Source: Macrostomum hystrix (Eukaryota; Platyhelminthes; Macrostomidae). Taken from it: a stretch of 64,000 bases of DNA. The notes under the pieces are model-generated. The model saw nothing but the letters and a program-made list of their open reading frames with translations, had not been told where the DNA came from and ran no database searches. The stretch's first letter is position 1, and every line of letters starts with the position of its first letter. Below, piece by piece: positions 41,785 through 54,765 of this stretch. The stretch is from positions 9,549,001 through 9,613,000 of the forward strand of contig CATNEN010000007.1 of assembly GCA_950097015.1 (NCBI GenBank), in the 5' to 3' direction. A program made the position numbers and the translations under genes.

Positions 41785-44652
41785 TCAGTTGTTCGCCTCG
41801 CCGCTCTCGGCCTCGTGCTTCCGCTTTGTGCCGCGGCGACTCGAGGAAGCCTCGTCGGCATCGCAGGCAGCGGCGACATCCGCAGCGCCAACCTTGCCAC
41901 CCTTGGCCTTGGCAGCCGAGGCTGTTGAGGCGTTTACACTTTCGTCCTCCTCATCCTCGTCCTCAATTTCGTCATCGTCATCCTCGCCGCCGACGGCTTC
42001 GGGATCAAAGTCGTCATCCTCATCTTCCTCATCCTCGACGTCGCCGCGCTGCAGGTAGGAAAGGCCGACCTCGTCTGTCTCTTCTTCCTCATCCTCATCG
42101 TCGTCATCTTCGTCCTCCTCATCGTACTCTTCTCCATCATCATCGCCGTTGACATTCACATCGCCTTCTCCATCGTCGTCGTCATCGTCGTTCTCCTCGC
42201 ACTCCTGGTCCTCGGCGTCCAAGCCGTCGAGGAATTCGACCTGCGGCAGTTGGGCGAATACGGCGTCCCTGAAAAGTACACGGGTTGCGCAGACATGACG
42301 GCAGTTCAAAATTGAGTCAGTGGGATTATAAACTCCCAATAATTTGACTCAGTGAACGATGGGGTATCAAAAATGATTTTGAGAACTTTACTTAACTAGG
42401 AAAGTCTAAAAAGAACTGGCATTTTCACATTTGTTACTGAATTTTTACTTCTGAGAATAATAGCACTTAAGGAAAAACTAGGCGGGAACATTTTTCTCGC
42501 GAAAATTGTCATCGTGACAGGGGGATTTTAAGCATGCTTGAATAATTGAAGTTGGAATTGGTGTGGCATCGGAACTCCTTTCAAACAATACCCACAACAG
42601 ACTTACGCAAAGCTCAGTTGATTTGTTAAGAAATTTGAACAGAGAGCAAATTTGAACAGGGGCTTTGTTTAGCGAGAGCGCTTCGCCGCTTCACAAACAC
42701 CCGGGGAAATGCGGCACGTTGGTTACATAGCCATTGTTTTCGCCTCAGCATAAAACTTGCGATGTGTGAAACAGAACTGTTGCTGAAAGCCGTTCAAAGA
42801 ATGTCCCGCAACCTTGATCTATTCCATCGCAGCTAGTCTTTGCAGCCAGTCTATGCTCACTGTGGCCTCAGTTATTTTTGCTTGCGCTTGCTGCGGCCTG
42901 ACTGCAGGCAGCCAACTGATTTCTACCTGGCGAGCGCAGCGCGACAACCTCAGTGAATACCTGATCGACAGAACTGTTTCTGCCCACAGCGCCATGCAGT
43001 GCGCTGCACAGGCCAGAGAGGCACACCATGCAGTCTGGTACTCGGCTGGCTCCTGCCGCATGCTCATCTGCCGTTTGGGTTGGACCGGCTGTAGAAAGTG
43101 CAGAAATGCCGCGAACTCCAGCCTACCACTGCTCATGGTGAGCGGGCTGGTCCGCCGCAACAATGCGAGCTTATCAATGACCTGATAATTAACAATTGTG
43201 TATTTCAGATGAAGCGACTGGACAGTCTGGAACTCAGCTGGTGCTGGCGGACATTCCAGCACAGAGTGGACGACTCGGTGGACTTCTATCGCACATGGTC
43301 GGACTATCTATCCATGTTTGGCCAGAATGAAGATGGAAACTACTGGATGGGCCTTGAAGCCATTCACCAGCTGACCAAAGCCGGTGACAGGAGGGTTCGT
43401 TGGGAAATGAGCGCCTGGAATGGCAGCTGGTGGTGGTGGGAGAACTCCTACTTTGTTGTTCAGGGCTCAAGCCAAGGCTATCGGCTATTGCTGGGCAATC
43501 AAGATGTGGCCCGCTCCAATGTCCTGCAGTGTGCGTCGACGTCTTTGCAATTTATGAATAATAGCAAGTTTAGCACGTATGACAGAGACCAGGACTCGGC
43601 ACCCAGTAGCTGCGCCGTCGCATACGAAGGTGCCTGGTGGTACAACAGCTGCTACTGCATCAACCCAAACGGCCGGTACTACAAGCCGCCCGCTGCACTC
43701 AACCTGCCCAGCTACGGTCTAACCAATAAAGGAATCTCATTCCTTGGCGCCAGCCCGAACTTTAACAAGAATCCGCTGGATTATTCGCAGTCAATGAAGA
43801 CATTCGAGTGTCTCGTGACGGATTATAACTAATTTGCAGAATCCACTGATGCTGCTGGTCGAATCATGCTTCACTTAATTGCGCCTCGGACACTAAGATT
43901 CATAAAATGATGTCACCAGGCAGCCTTGGTCTGACAATTGTACCAATTTGCTGTTGCTATTGACTAAACTATGCTAGGTATATAAAACACTAACACTACC
44001 AATAAATTCTAGGTAAGCAAGGCAAAAAGACAATCAAAAATTGAAACTATATCTATTACACATTTGTGTGAAGTACTAATTACAGAATGCAACTCAATTA
44101 TACAAGACACCCTTTACTTATTGAGTAGCCAGATATACATCTGGTCATCACCGAGCTCTGACCAAGCCAAGTATTGTGCTCTCGCCTCTCACCATTCCAG
44201 TTATCCTACTCTGAGTAGGCAGTTAAAAAATATGCAGTCTAATCTAAAGAGCAGAAAACCTACCTGTAGCCCTCAACATTGTTGACAGCGCAGCCATAAA
44301 GATCGAGGGTTCTAAGCTTGCCAAGGCTGGCCAGCGGTTTAAGAGCGTCAAGATCGCGAAAGCGGTTTCCGCTGAGGATGAGCTCGGTTAGGGCTGGGCA
44401 GCCGGCCAGGTGCTGCAGGCCGTCCTGCAGGCGGTTGTCGGACAGCTCCAAGCGGCGCAGCTTGGGCAGGGCGGGGAAGCCGGCAAGGCTCTGCAGGCCC
44501 ACATTGTTGAGGCTGAGGGACTCGAGGTTCACGTAATCGGCGGTCAGGCCCTCCAGCGCGCTGGCCTTGCAATTGTCCAGGTTAAGCTCCTTGATGTCGG
44601 CAGGCACCTTGTTGCGGCGCTCCAGCTCCAGTCTCTGCTGCATGGACATCAT
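41785..44652 (-). CDS. ANP32: ANP32 acidic leucine-rich nuclear phosphoprotein, two coding exons
   Basis: Exons 44652-44264 and 42268-41785 (minus) join in phase 2 (GGCTACAG|GTAGGT, TTTTCAG|GGACGCC) and encode 290 residues. Residues 1-150 form the LRR cap and repeats: DIKELNLDNCKASALEGL, LSLNNVGLQSLAGFPALPKL, RRLELSDNRLQDGLQHL, LILSGNRFRDLDALKPL, LDLYGCAVNNVEGYRDAV and the LRR-cap FAQLPQVEFLDGLD. The C-terminal half is an Asp/Glu-rich tail of about 100 residues, interrupted by VGLSYLQRGD. It then becomes Ala/Lys-rich and ends with the nuclear-localisation-like RRGTKRKHEAE typical of ANP32. Members act as histone chaperones, phosphatase inhibitors and mRNA-export partners in the nucleus. The 2-kb intron contains a separate gene on the + strand. 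Confidence 0.95.
42853..43832 (+). CDS. Secreted PAN/apple plus fibrinogen-like (FReD) protein nested in the ANP32 intron
   Basis: Exons 42853-43137 and 43209-43832 join in phase 0 (CTCATG|GTGAGC, TATTTCAG|ATGAAG) for 302 residues. Residues 1-20 (MLTVASVIFACACCGLTAGS) are a signal peptide. About residues 35-75 look like a degenerate PAN/apple module (SAMQCAAQAREAHHAVWYSA, GSCRMLIC). The fibrinogen domain follows: SWCWRTFQHRVDDSVDFYRT, WSDYLSMFGQNEDGNYWMGL, EAIHQLTKA, FSTYDRDQD (Ca-binding region), CAVAYEGAWWYNSCYCINPN and a shortened end. The family binds sugars or acetylated ligands and acts in innate recognition or adhesion outside the cell. The orientation opposite to its host intron excludes it from the ANP32 transcript's coding part. 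Confidence 0.85.
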
Positions 44653-47600
44653 CTGCAGCGTGGAAATGCCAGTTTTATAGGCTTAAGCGTGAGGTCAGAC
44701 CAGGCTAGCTAGCTTTTGATATATTAGATTGAAAAAGCAATACTGGGCTAGCATTTACTAGCTAGTAAGGTAAGGATATGAGTGATCAGAAAAGTCTTTC
44801 AATTTTGTAGCTTCACTTTGTTTTTTGACTTGCACTAACAATTTAAAAATTACTCAAATAGATGGATGAAAAGGACACCAACTTTAACATATTGTTTTTT
44901 GTATCTACAAGCAAGTTGCCAAGTCAGTCCAATTATTTTTGGACTGGCGCAGGCTCATATGAATTGCCTAATGCATCAAATATAAACTGCATAACATCAG
45001 CTAATTAGTAAATCGAGACAGCATTTTACTTGTGACATAAAAAACTTTGGGCTTTTCTGAACAAGGTTACATCAAAAGCCACATTAAATTGTATATTTGA
45101 TCCATCAAATGTATCATTGTCTTGTTTTATAATGAACATTGATCATTGTGTAGTTTTTTTGCAAGTGAACACATTGTCAAAGGTTTCTTTAATCAAACCC
45201 GTTAAAACAACCCCATGCACTGCAGATTTCAGCCAATGTGGCTTGTGGTCTACGGTCAATGATTATTACTACACACTAGGGCTAGGGCCACTGATAATTT
45301 ACATGTTGCTTGTTTAACTTCACAATTTCTATGCCATTTTCCATGCTTGTAGTTTTGTATCCATGGAGCTTCTTGAAAAGAAGAGCCATTATTTTATTAA
45401 ATTATGAAGAATTTCAGAATAGAATTTATGTATGTTTATTATTTGATTTGCCATAGGTTGCAAAGCCAAACCATTATAATGTTCGAATTGGTTAAAATGT
45501 GTGTTTGTTTGGAGGTTCACCACACCTCTTGTCCTACACCAGAAAAAATCATAATTTTGTGAACCATTCATGTAGCACTGAAATTTAGGTGAGTTAGAGA
45601 TTGGTTCTAAGTGCTGTACAAGATCTCAGTTTGTGTAAAAATTTAATTTTTTTTTCTTTTAAAAAAACTGAGATCTTGCAAGAACAAAGACTACCACTTC
45701 TGACTTTATTTGGATATACTAAACCTATAAACTAGTTAAGGTTCGAATTTTATAACTTCTAAATAGTGTCTTTTTATTTGCGATTTCTTACAAAAAATAA
45801 TATTCTCTAAATTCACTTTAAATCTTTTTTATATTAGCATAGCAAAAAAGTTATAAACTTAGAAACTAAAAATATAGTCAGAAAAGATAAATGTGTCTTG
45901 AATCATAAAAAATGTTTCTAAAATCATAAATTTTACTGTATACACAACTTTTCTGCTTTTGTCCATAATATATTATATTTTAATTTTTGATACATTTTAG
46001 GAATCCAGACCCTAATTTTGATTTTTAGCATAAACTCTAAATTAATGTTACCAAACTGACAAAAAAGTTATCACTAGGTAATGATGAATCTGAACCTAGT
46101 TTGCATAATTATATAATTGGCAGAAATACTAAAAATTTGTTATATATCTTCTGTATCTTCAAATACTAAAAAATGAAGATCAACATAAATATGGCTAGTA
46201 TCAATGCTTACACATGTTATAGCCTAGCCTAGGTTTTAATCATTAATTTCTTGTTATTATCAGGATTTTTTCTTTTATTGCATGAAAAAATAGACAGAAA
46301 TCTTACAACTTGAGTTAAAGCTGAAAAATATAACTTAAAATCCAAAAAAGTTGGTAAACAACCTAGCTAATAATGGTGATTCTATACTTTATATATAGCT
46401 TAAGGTATTTGTTTGGTGAATAAGGCTCAGTACCTATGATGTCAATACTTGCTTAAAGAATATTTCAATACTTTGCCTCCCTTTAAGCAACTTAACTTTC
46501 TGTCTGCTATTAGAATTTTTATACAATGCTCAAAGACATACACAAAGAAAAAAATTACTAAACATGTGTCTTAAAACAATTTTTCTGATAGGGTAGTATG
46601 CTATAGCATGCAAAATGGGGCTAAACAAAGCTAGGCTACCCTATGGCACAAGGCATCAGCCTGATATTTAGAAAATTTGCTAGACATTAGGTGTAGAGCA
46701 GCCTATTTTTAAGGGGGAGTACTAGGCACAAGCTAAACCTTTATTGAATCTGCAAACTGACAATGGAAGTATTGACAAATGAACCCAGCTGACAAACAAA
46801 TAATTAAAATAAATTCTGGGAGCACAAATATTGTGTGCTGCATTGACTTGCATTCTGGCATCTAGGGATGTGTACCCCTGGTGCCACAAAACTCTGCTAC
46901 AGATGCCAAACATACCATTTGTAGTGCAATCTTCTTGCGCCATTTGAATGTACACATTTACTGTAATCTTCCATATTTACACTAACATTTGCAATGTAAT
47001 TTTGTACTAGTATTATATTGTATTCGTATTTTACTTCCTTTATCAATTGTAATTTACTGTGTTCGTATTTGATTTAATGTCTACTACCTAAATACTGCAT
47101 GTCATCGCGAACCCTTAGTTTGTACACTGATTGGCTCAGCTTATAGTTAAATACACTTGAGGGTGATTGGCGGGTACCTTCCCGTACGGCTGGCATCGGA
47201 GTGAGAGCTAAGTTAAAGTTTACATTTTGATTGCGAGTCTATAAGATTTGAAAACCAGTTCAGTAACACGAACTTGTTACACATTCTTTGGAACACTCAC
47301 TTTATAATTCACACATTGTAGGCCTATTCTTAAACTTCAAACATTTCAGAAAACTTAAATTAAATATATATAGCTATATACAATCCATTAGCTAGCACTA
47401 ATTAAAATCAAAATAATTTAATGTACATAACTACTGGATAGCCAGGGTTTGTCTAAAGATTTACAAGGATCCATATTCATTCATCAAGCAGAAAATATGA
47501 TTAACTAATTAGAGAATCATAATAAAAATTACATACCTATATGAGGCATCCAAAAAGATATATAATATTAAAATGCATTAGAAAAACAATATACTAACCT

Positions 47601-48920
47601 TGATTTTATATCTTTATTAAGTGATATTCAATAGTCAAACAAGCCTCAACGACCTTTGAATGAAACCAATTATCTATCAGCTTCAAGCTAAACAGATGTA
47701 AAAAATACAAATTGCAGGCAAGCCGATGTACCTTCTAGAAATTATATTAGGCCTAAACTAAATTAGTAAATTATGATCTATGCACTATGCTAAGATTAAG
47801 AAAAAGCCGAATTCACTAAATTCAGGCCAACCAAGCAAGATAAAGCGAATTTTGATTAGTTAGACCTACTATATTTAATATAATATTTTTTCAATACTAA
47901 TTACCGACTTGTGAATAGAAACATAGAAATCGCAAAAAAAACAAATCTTATTGTATAGCTAGAACTATGTGAAAAGCTGACACTAACGCGACAGTTTTTT
48001 TTAACAGCGTGCAGCCATTTTTTTCTAAGAATTGTATCGAATATAACAATGGAATTCGTTTTTATCAAATTCGAACAAAAATACTGTAAATAGAAGTATC
48101 AAATTCAGTATCATAGTATCCATTTACAACGATTGCTACAATATCAACTTAAAAGTACGGTTAGCTTGCTTTATTTTTTATCATACTCAAACTACTACTC
48201 GTATTATAGTCAGCAGTTATTTGTGCGTACAGTTTTTTTAAATCCAAGATGAGAAATCCAGTAGTTTGTAGCTATTGCTTTGCGCTTTCAGAGGCTGTGC
48301 ATAGTCCATTGATTGAAGACTATGGTTTGGTGGGCGCCACATCTACAGGAATTTCTTACGGCTGACGCAAACCCGTTTTACATGGCCGGGTCAGCGCGTG
48401 ATTAGCCCTGCCAGCCCTGCCTCACCCTTCTCTCTCTGCCCCGTCTCAAGTGCATGTCGTCCTGCCCCAGCGCCCACCTTCCCGGCCGTCTCGTACAGAA
48501 TTTATAAACGCGCAGCCCACGACGACCGTGTGACGGTCTCTGTAACAATTCGTGATAATATTCTAAAAGAGGATCGATTTCGTGCGAAGAAAAACTGAAT
48601 TAGCAATACATTCGAACCCGTATCACAGAATCACGCTACACTTCATGCTCTTCCACTGCAGTCCCCAGAGGATCTGAACGCCTCGACGGTTGCATCCATC
48701 TGCTCTTTCTCTCTCATTACATGGTGATACTCTCGATGGTATATAGATATCGAATGATATGGTAAAAAGATATCGAATATATACTTCTCCCTGCCTGACC
48801 AGAGGCCCAGCATCCATCGCACGTAAAAAGATATCGAAACAATTTAAAACAAATACCCTGTGTGTATACAGAAACGCGTACAATGTACATTTAGTTAAAC
48901 TTATTGTAGCTGTTTAGATC
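44653..48920. other. AT-rich region without a supported gene
   Basis: More than 4 kb of low-GC sequence with many homopolymer runs. No ORF has recognisable domains and no transposon ends were identified. Its composition differs sharply from the GC-rich exons nearby. ANP32 promoter and 5' UTR sequences should lie at the left end. Confidence 0.5.
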
Positions 48921-49235
48921 TAGAGGTTGTAGCCTAGTGGTTAGGGCGTCGGACTCACGACTTGAAGGTCGGTGGTTCGATTCCCGTCTCCACTGGAACA
49001 ATTTGTGTCCTTTAGCAAGACACTTAACTCTGCATTGCTTCAGTTCACCCAGCTGTTAAATGGGTACCAGAATTAGCTGGGATAATCGAAGGTGGGTGTG
49101 GCGTCCCCCCAGTCCATGGACTGAACAGCCGTACGCAGCCTTCAGATGCGCTGCGCAATAGCTGCGGCTGTGCTGTCGGCTGCACATCTGACCCGATTGG
49201 GGCAGGTGTAATCAATTATTAATTATTATAATTAG
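48921..49235 (+). mobile_element. MetaSINE-like SINE with tRNA head
   Basis: The head GTAGCCTAGTGGTTAGGGCG (A-box) and GGTCGGTGGTTCGATTCCCG (intact B-box) form a tRNA-related promoter. The central block TTAGCAAGACACTTAACTCT, then GCATTGCTTCAGTTCACCCA and GCTGTTAAATGGGTACC, is a core shared by SINEs of many marine invertebrates, which I recall as the Meta domain. The element ends in an ATT-rich tail (ATCAATTATTAATTATTATA). The promoter looks intact, so this copy may be fairly young. It is not a tRNA gene, since the cloverleaf is not completed. Confidence 0.82.
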
Positions 49236-51540
49236 ATCTAGAAGTAAAAATATTACCTGAAGAAGTGATCGTAGTTAAAGTATTTTACAGTTTTGAGTTT
49301 TCAAAACTGAAATATTTCTAGCAGAACGGATGTTTCCAGTTAATGAATTTTCAAATTTATACATTGATACAATACAGTATGACAGCTAGTATACGAGCGT
49401 TGTATGTATAACTGTTTCTAATATAATGGGCTACATATTTTTTTCTGAATGTTCTGTGATGTTGTCTCTCTAATTTAATGTAATTTTAATATGCTAGTTA
49501 GAATTATGTGTATTATTTTCGTTAGCTATATTTGTTAGGGATATTTCTTCGGTTTTCCATTAATATTTATAATGGTTTTAGTGTACTTCATAGTACGTAG
49601 TTCGTAGTACGTAGTACGTAGTACGTAGTTCGTATTAAAATGTGCTAATTAGGCCTTTACAGGAAGGCTCCCTCTCCCCGGGGCTAGTTCTACGACTGAG
49701 TGTTGGTTGTTATTTTATCAGTGGCTAATTTGAACTGTAGCCGTAGCTGTGTTTCAAGTGAAATCCATTGAGTAGCTCTGTAATTCATCTAAGATATAGC
49801 CAGCATTCGCCGTAAAGACGATCTCTTAATTCGAAGGCCCAATTTATTGTATGAGAGTGCTTTCCGCTACAAGGTTTTGTAACGATTGATAATTTACCTT
49901 ACTAGTAAAATAAACCGAAACTGCTACGCCTATTCGTTGAAACCGAAAATTCGTCATAGTTCTTTCAAAAGTAATGAATACACGAGATGAAATGAGCTGA
50001 AATGGGCTGTTTCTAGCTAGACATCCATGTGTGTGAGCGATGCAATTCGTTCGATAATAAATTAGCCAACGGCGCGGCATTTTCAAAATTGCCAAACTTT
50101 AGTTAATATTCTTTGGTTGCTGTTTTTTCTTCGCTATTTAGATTCCTGCACTCCGGGAACTTCTTATGAGTTGAAAAATAAATATCTTTCTTGCTATAAA
50201 CAGCAGAGTAACAGCTAGGCGAACTCGCCCAGTGCACGCATAACACAGGCGGTAGTCAGATGCGGGTGCGGCAGTTGCAGCTGCAAATTCAGCTCAATAC
50301 GCCAGACTAGGCGCGGTATTCTATAGGCAGTCATGCAGTTACAGTGACTGTCTTTTGCGGTAACTATAACTCTTCGTGAGCTAAGTGTACGCGAATGGCT
50401 GTGTAGCATTGTGCCAGAGCCTGCAAATGCTGCATGCAACGTGCGTAACAATGAGTGTGGTTTTGCCGCTTTGTGCTCAGAGGCTCTCTCGCTTGTAAGC
50501 CCAAGTCAAAGCTTTAGTGCGAGCTGGCCCCTGCACCGCTAATACCACAGTCGAATGTATACAAGCATGCTTTGCCACTTGGTGCAGTAAAATTGATTTT
50601 CTCCTTTGAGTTTGATAATTGACAGACCATCAAGATGGGCATCTTTCTGCTCAATCTGTAAAAAAAATTAGCCTGTAAAGCTTATTTCAAACGCTGTGAA
50701 TGAACTATTTATGAATTTTTGAGCAACCATTTCTCCTTTGAAATGCAAGGAGCTGCAACGTACTGCAGGTACTACAGGTACTGCAAGGAGCTTTCTATTG
50801 GCAAATTAAGTGACGTAAGTGCAAGTTGCTAAGCATTCATTTAGCAGTTCTAAGATGGATGGTCCTTACGTCATTCCCTATAGGTAGATATTGGACCCTG
50901 GAAATGTATTCTTTTAAGAATTTGTGTGTCGCAAAAATGCACATTGTTCAGAAAATATAAGTTCTGCAGTTCTTAAATAAAAAAAGATTGCGAAATGAAG
51001 GCTAATTGCCTCCAGACAGCGCTCCTAAGGCAGTTCTTTTCGGACTTTTCTATCGCACAGCCGCTCAGCCTCCATTGACAGCACAACAGAGCTTATATTG
51101 GCAATTGATGCCACACAAATTCCAATGTGGAATTTAATGTGGAATTTAGTGGCCTCATTGTATGCGCGAGAGGCATGGCGTTAATACAAAGTAAGCACTG
51201 CAACTCTAGCCGATGCTTCCAGCCAGAGGCGCGTGCATCCACCCTGAAGCCTTGCCTGCATGCAAGCGGTCCGCTCAAAGCAAATGCCGTAGCTAAGAAG
51301 GCACAAAGCTCACAACCCTTGCCTATTCAAAATTCTTCGAGGCGAGCCCCCTGCCTCGTCCATGGCCCTTTAAGTGAGTGGTGAGTGTCTGTTTGCAGCC
51401 AATGCACCCCACAGTGGAAGTCACCAAGCATGCAGACCAATGTATTAATGGCTGCAGGGGCACAATGGGATAGACAATGGCTAAACTGTTTCTACTCTCG
51501 AGTGACAAATGAACCTTCAGCCGGCCACACCCATGAGACT
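49236..51540. other. Spacer upstream of the Rh transporter
   Basis: No gene is supported. At 49590-49632 there is a short tandem array of the self-complementary GTACGTA motif (AGTACGTAGTACGTAGTACG). Confidence 0.5.
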
Positions 51541-51553
51541 CGGTATTTAAAAA
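51541..51553 (+). promoter_or_regulatory. Probable TATA-type core promoter of the Rh gene
   Basis: GGTATTTAAAAAGCC lies 115-125 bp upstream of the ATG at 51668 on the coding strand. A pyrimidine-rich initiator-like segment (CCACCACTCCCTCTT) begins about 35 bp downstream. Confidence 0.4.
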
Positions 51554-51667
51554 GCCACCGGTCAGGGCTCGTGAGCCACCACTCCCTCTTTTTTGCTCCA
51601 CAGCGACCGACGAGTCCGCCCCTATTCTCTTTTGCTACTCGAATCATTTCTTAGCAAAAGATCTGTC

Positions 51668-53431
51668 ATGCCAGGACGCCTGAACGTAGCAAAGGCGGAA
51701 AACAAGTTTGCTGCCTCAAACCAGGGCCGGCGAATTCAATTCATTGTGCTGGCCAGCCTGCTGCAGCTCGCCTTTCTCATCATCTTCGGCATCTTTGTTC
51801 GCTATGATAAACCCGCTGATGCCAAGTACGTAGGTGACCCTGCCGTGGTTGCCAAGCAGCGAGGCATCAACGGCTCAACTCAGCTCGGCGCGCCAGTTAA
51901 GGATGATTTGGATGTGTACTATGCAATGTTTCAGGATATCCACGTCATGATGTTCATCGGCTTCGGCTACCTAATGACGTTCCTCAAGCGGTATGGCTTC
52001 AACGGTGTGGGCATCAACATGTTCTTGGCCTGTCTTGTTATCCAGTGGTCCACCATTGTTCGTGGTTGCTTCCATCTGCACGATGGAATGATGACGTTTG
52101 GAGCCATGGATCTGTTGTACAGTGACTTCTCGTGCGTTGGCATTCTTATTTCTTATGGCTGCGTTCTTGGAAAGCTGACACCTGTCCAGATGATGGTCAT
52201 GGCTATGATGCAGGTTCCAATCTTTGTGGGCAATGAGTATCTTGGTCTGGAAGTTTTTATGGCTAAGGATGTTGGAGGTTCGATCTTTCTGCATATCTTC
52301 GGGGCCTATTTTGGCCTATTCGTATCCGTGGTGACATTCAACCGCGACGTTGCTGGGCACCGCAGCGATTCGACCATCTACCACTCTGAGATTTTCAGCA
52401 TGATCGGCACCCTCTTTCTCTGGATGTTCTGGCCAAGCTTTAACTCTGCCATCGTCCTGCAGGACAACCGCATGCGAGCTGTCATCAATACTTACATCGC
52501 CCTGAGCGCCTGCACAGTTGTGGCCTTCCTATTGAGCGCTACAGTGACGGAGGACCGAAAGTTTCTCATGATGCACATTCAAAACAGCACGATCGCTGGT
52601 GAGTTGAGTAATAATTGACAAATGCGATTTTAAATGAAAGCTGACAAAGTGAATGCAATTTTCCGAAATGCATAATAAACGTACCTCTACATGAATTGTA
52701 TGAAAAAGTGGATACCTTTCAACTCTAAACTCTCTAAACCCAAAAGTACACACTAGATACCTATGACTAAACTATGTGTAGGCGGAGTGGCAGTCGGGTC
52801 TGTGGCGGACATGCAGCTGCAGCCATGGGGTGCCATGCTCATCGGCATTGTTGCGGCCATCGTGTCGGTGATTGGCTATCGGTTCCTGACGCCAGCCCTG
52901 GAGAAGATCCGCTTCCACGATACGTGCGGCGTGAACAATCTGCACGGCATGCCAGGCCTCATCAGCGGCATCGCCAGCGCCATTGCCTGCGCCGTTGCCT
53001 CGCGTGAAACGTACGGCGACTCACTTTATGTCGTTTTCCCAGCACTGGCGCCGTTTAACACCACCGTGAAAGTTTCCCAGCTCAACGGTGACCATGAGAT
53101 TCATGCGGGCCTCGGCCGGACGCCTGGAACCCAGGGTCTCTACCAGCTGGCCGCCATCGGCTGCACCCTAGCTGTGGCCATCGTCGGTGGCAGTCTGACA
53201 GGCCTGGTGCTTCGCCTGCCATTCTTCGACTCGTACGACAATGTCACTTATTATTCAGACGAGCCGCACTGGCACCGCCCGGAGGACGGCTTCCCTGACC
53301 GCTTTACGCAGCTCATCTACCACAAGGGCGACGCCTCCGTCATCCCGGAGCACCGGGTTGACGAAGTCACCCAGCGTGGAGCCACCTACGAGTTGAAGGT
53401 TAACCAAGGCTACGAGCTGGAGGCCCGCTGA
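51668..53431 (+). CDS. Rh-type ammonium transporter (Rhesus glycoprotein family), two exons
   Basis: Exons 51668-52598 and 52782-53431 join in phase 1 (ATCGCTG|GTGAGT, GTGTAG|GCGGAG), restoring QNSTIAGGVAVGSVADM. The 526-residue protein is a plasma-membrane channel that moves NH3/CO2. It has TM1 FIVLASLLQLAFLIIFGIFV, an extracellular loop, and YYAMFQDIHVMMFIGFGYLM. The Rh signature follows (RGCFHLHDGMMTFGAMDLL), then HIFGAYFGLFVSV, the pore region FWPSFNSAI, and in exon 2 FHDTCGVNNLHGMPGLISGI with the pore His pair region. The cytosolic C-terminus is hydrophilic. Length is slightly above the 450-490 of vertebrate RhBG/RhCG. The start is supported by an upstream promoter-like element and the lack of an upstream in-frame exon. 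In aquatic invertebrates such proteins serve ammonia excretion. Confidence 0.95.
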
Positions 53432-54765
53432 GCGGTAGACGAGAAATGTGCGGCTTTGAATTTGAGCAACTCATTTTGTTAATCGACTTCTGTTAGAGCC
53501 TATGATGTACGAACAAATTCAGGTACATATACTCACACTTGGTGCCATTGAAAACGTTCAATTTTAATCGAGATTGAGATGCAAAAAAGCAAAAATTTTA
53601 TTACGAAAAGTGGAAAAAATCGCTTATCGAACTTAATAAGTTCATTAACTTTTCTAAAGTACAGATTATTGGATTTTGTATGAACTCAACGTTCAATTAA
53701 TTATCCTTCTTTAGTAAAGCGATCCTGACTTTGAGAAAGTTTTTTACGAAGCTGCTATTTTGTGAAAGCTTTGTTTTTATATGCATTGCTAAATACCTTT
53801 TCTTAGATTTGCTTACATTTTTACGGATTCCACCGTAACAAGATTTTTCCATAGTAAGCTCATTGTTCAAAACTGTTCTAAATTGTTCCAGTCGTTCAAA
53901 GCACTCGTTGAATTTGGGGTTTCCCAAAAACGACCGCTGGTCAAAGTTAAATGACTGTATTCTTCCATTAACAATGGAAGAGCTCAAATTTCTTTTTCCT
54001 TTTCCCGTTGCTCGTGAACTTGACCTGTCCAACATATTTTCTAAGACTTGAAAATTTTTTCAGAGGGCGATTTTTAGACATGAAGTTCATAAGTCCTTAA
54101 AATAGTTTTCATTATTAATATACTAAAAAATTACGTGGACTGGGTCACATCAACTAATTCGTTCCATTTTAGCAGTTGTTTTACCGCGACTAATCCGTGA
54201 TCGATAATTGTGCTTCTCATTTTACTAACACTTTAGATACCTTACCAAATGATAACAGTAAATCTGCTCATATGAATTAAAAAGCCGTACACCAAGCAGC
54301 TGGCTGATGGCTTTGATTTTGTATGTTAACCTTTGCGGTAATGTTCAATGCGTTCGCACTTTTGTTTTCATATTAGTTTTCATACCGAATGTTACAAATA
54401 ACGCCTAGGTCAAAAATACTTCCAAAACTCTTTGGTCGTTTCTGGCCTAACCCTAAGGGTACAGTGGCTTTGGCGCGGTATTTTTTATTTCAATTGTTAC
54501 TAAAATGTTAACACATTTCAAACCAAATTAGGCAAACCAGAAAAACCACAGGAGACCACATTATATAGTTACCTTCGCAAAACTGCTGTTGCCGGAAGCT
54601 GTGTTTTATAAAATTAGACGGTTTAAACCACAGAGTATACTGAAGTAATGCACGTGTAACTCTAAACAAAATAAAATTAAGGCTAAACCGTATTTTCAAG
54701 GCCACTTGTTTCGTTGCTTAACTTGCTTTCTGGTCAGGTGCGGCTCGAGCAACTCCAGGATAATA
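53432..54765. other. Spacer between the Rh gene and the IS630-type transposon
   Basis: No gene is supported. A minus-strand ORF at 53697-54035 has no recognisable domain. This spacer should include the Rh 3' UTR. Confidence 0.5.

Noticed and set aside
41826-42155. Arg/His-rich and Met/Thr-rich ORFs
   Set aside because: They are shadow frames of the acidic ANP32 tail.
48921-49000. Possible functional tRNA gene
   Set aside because: A and B boxes are good, but the sequence continues into a SINE core and the acceptor stem does not close.
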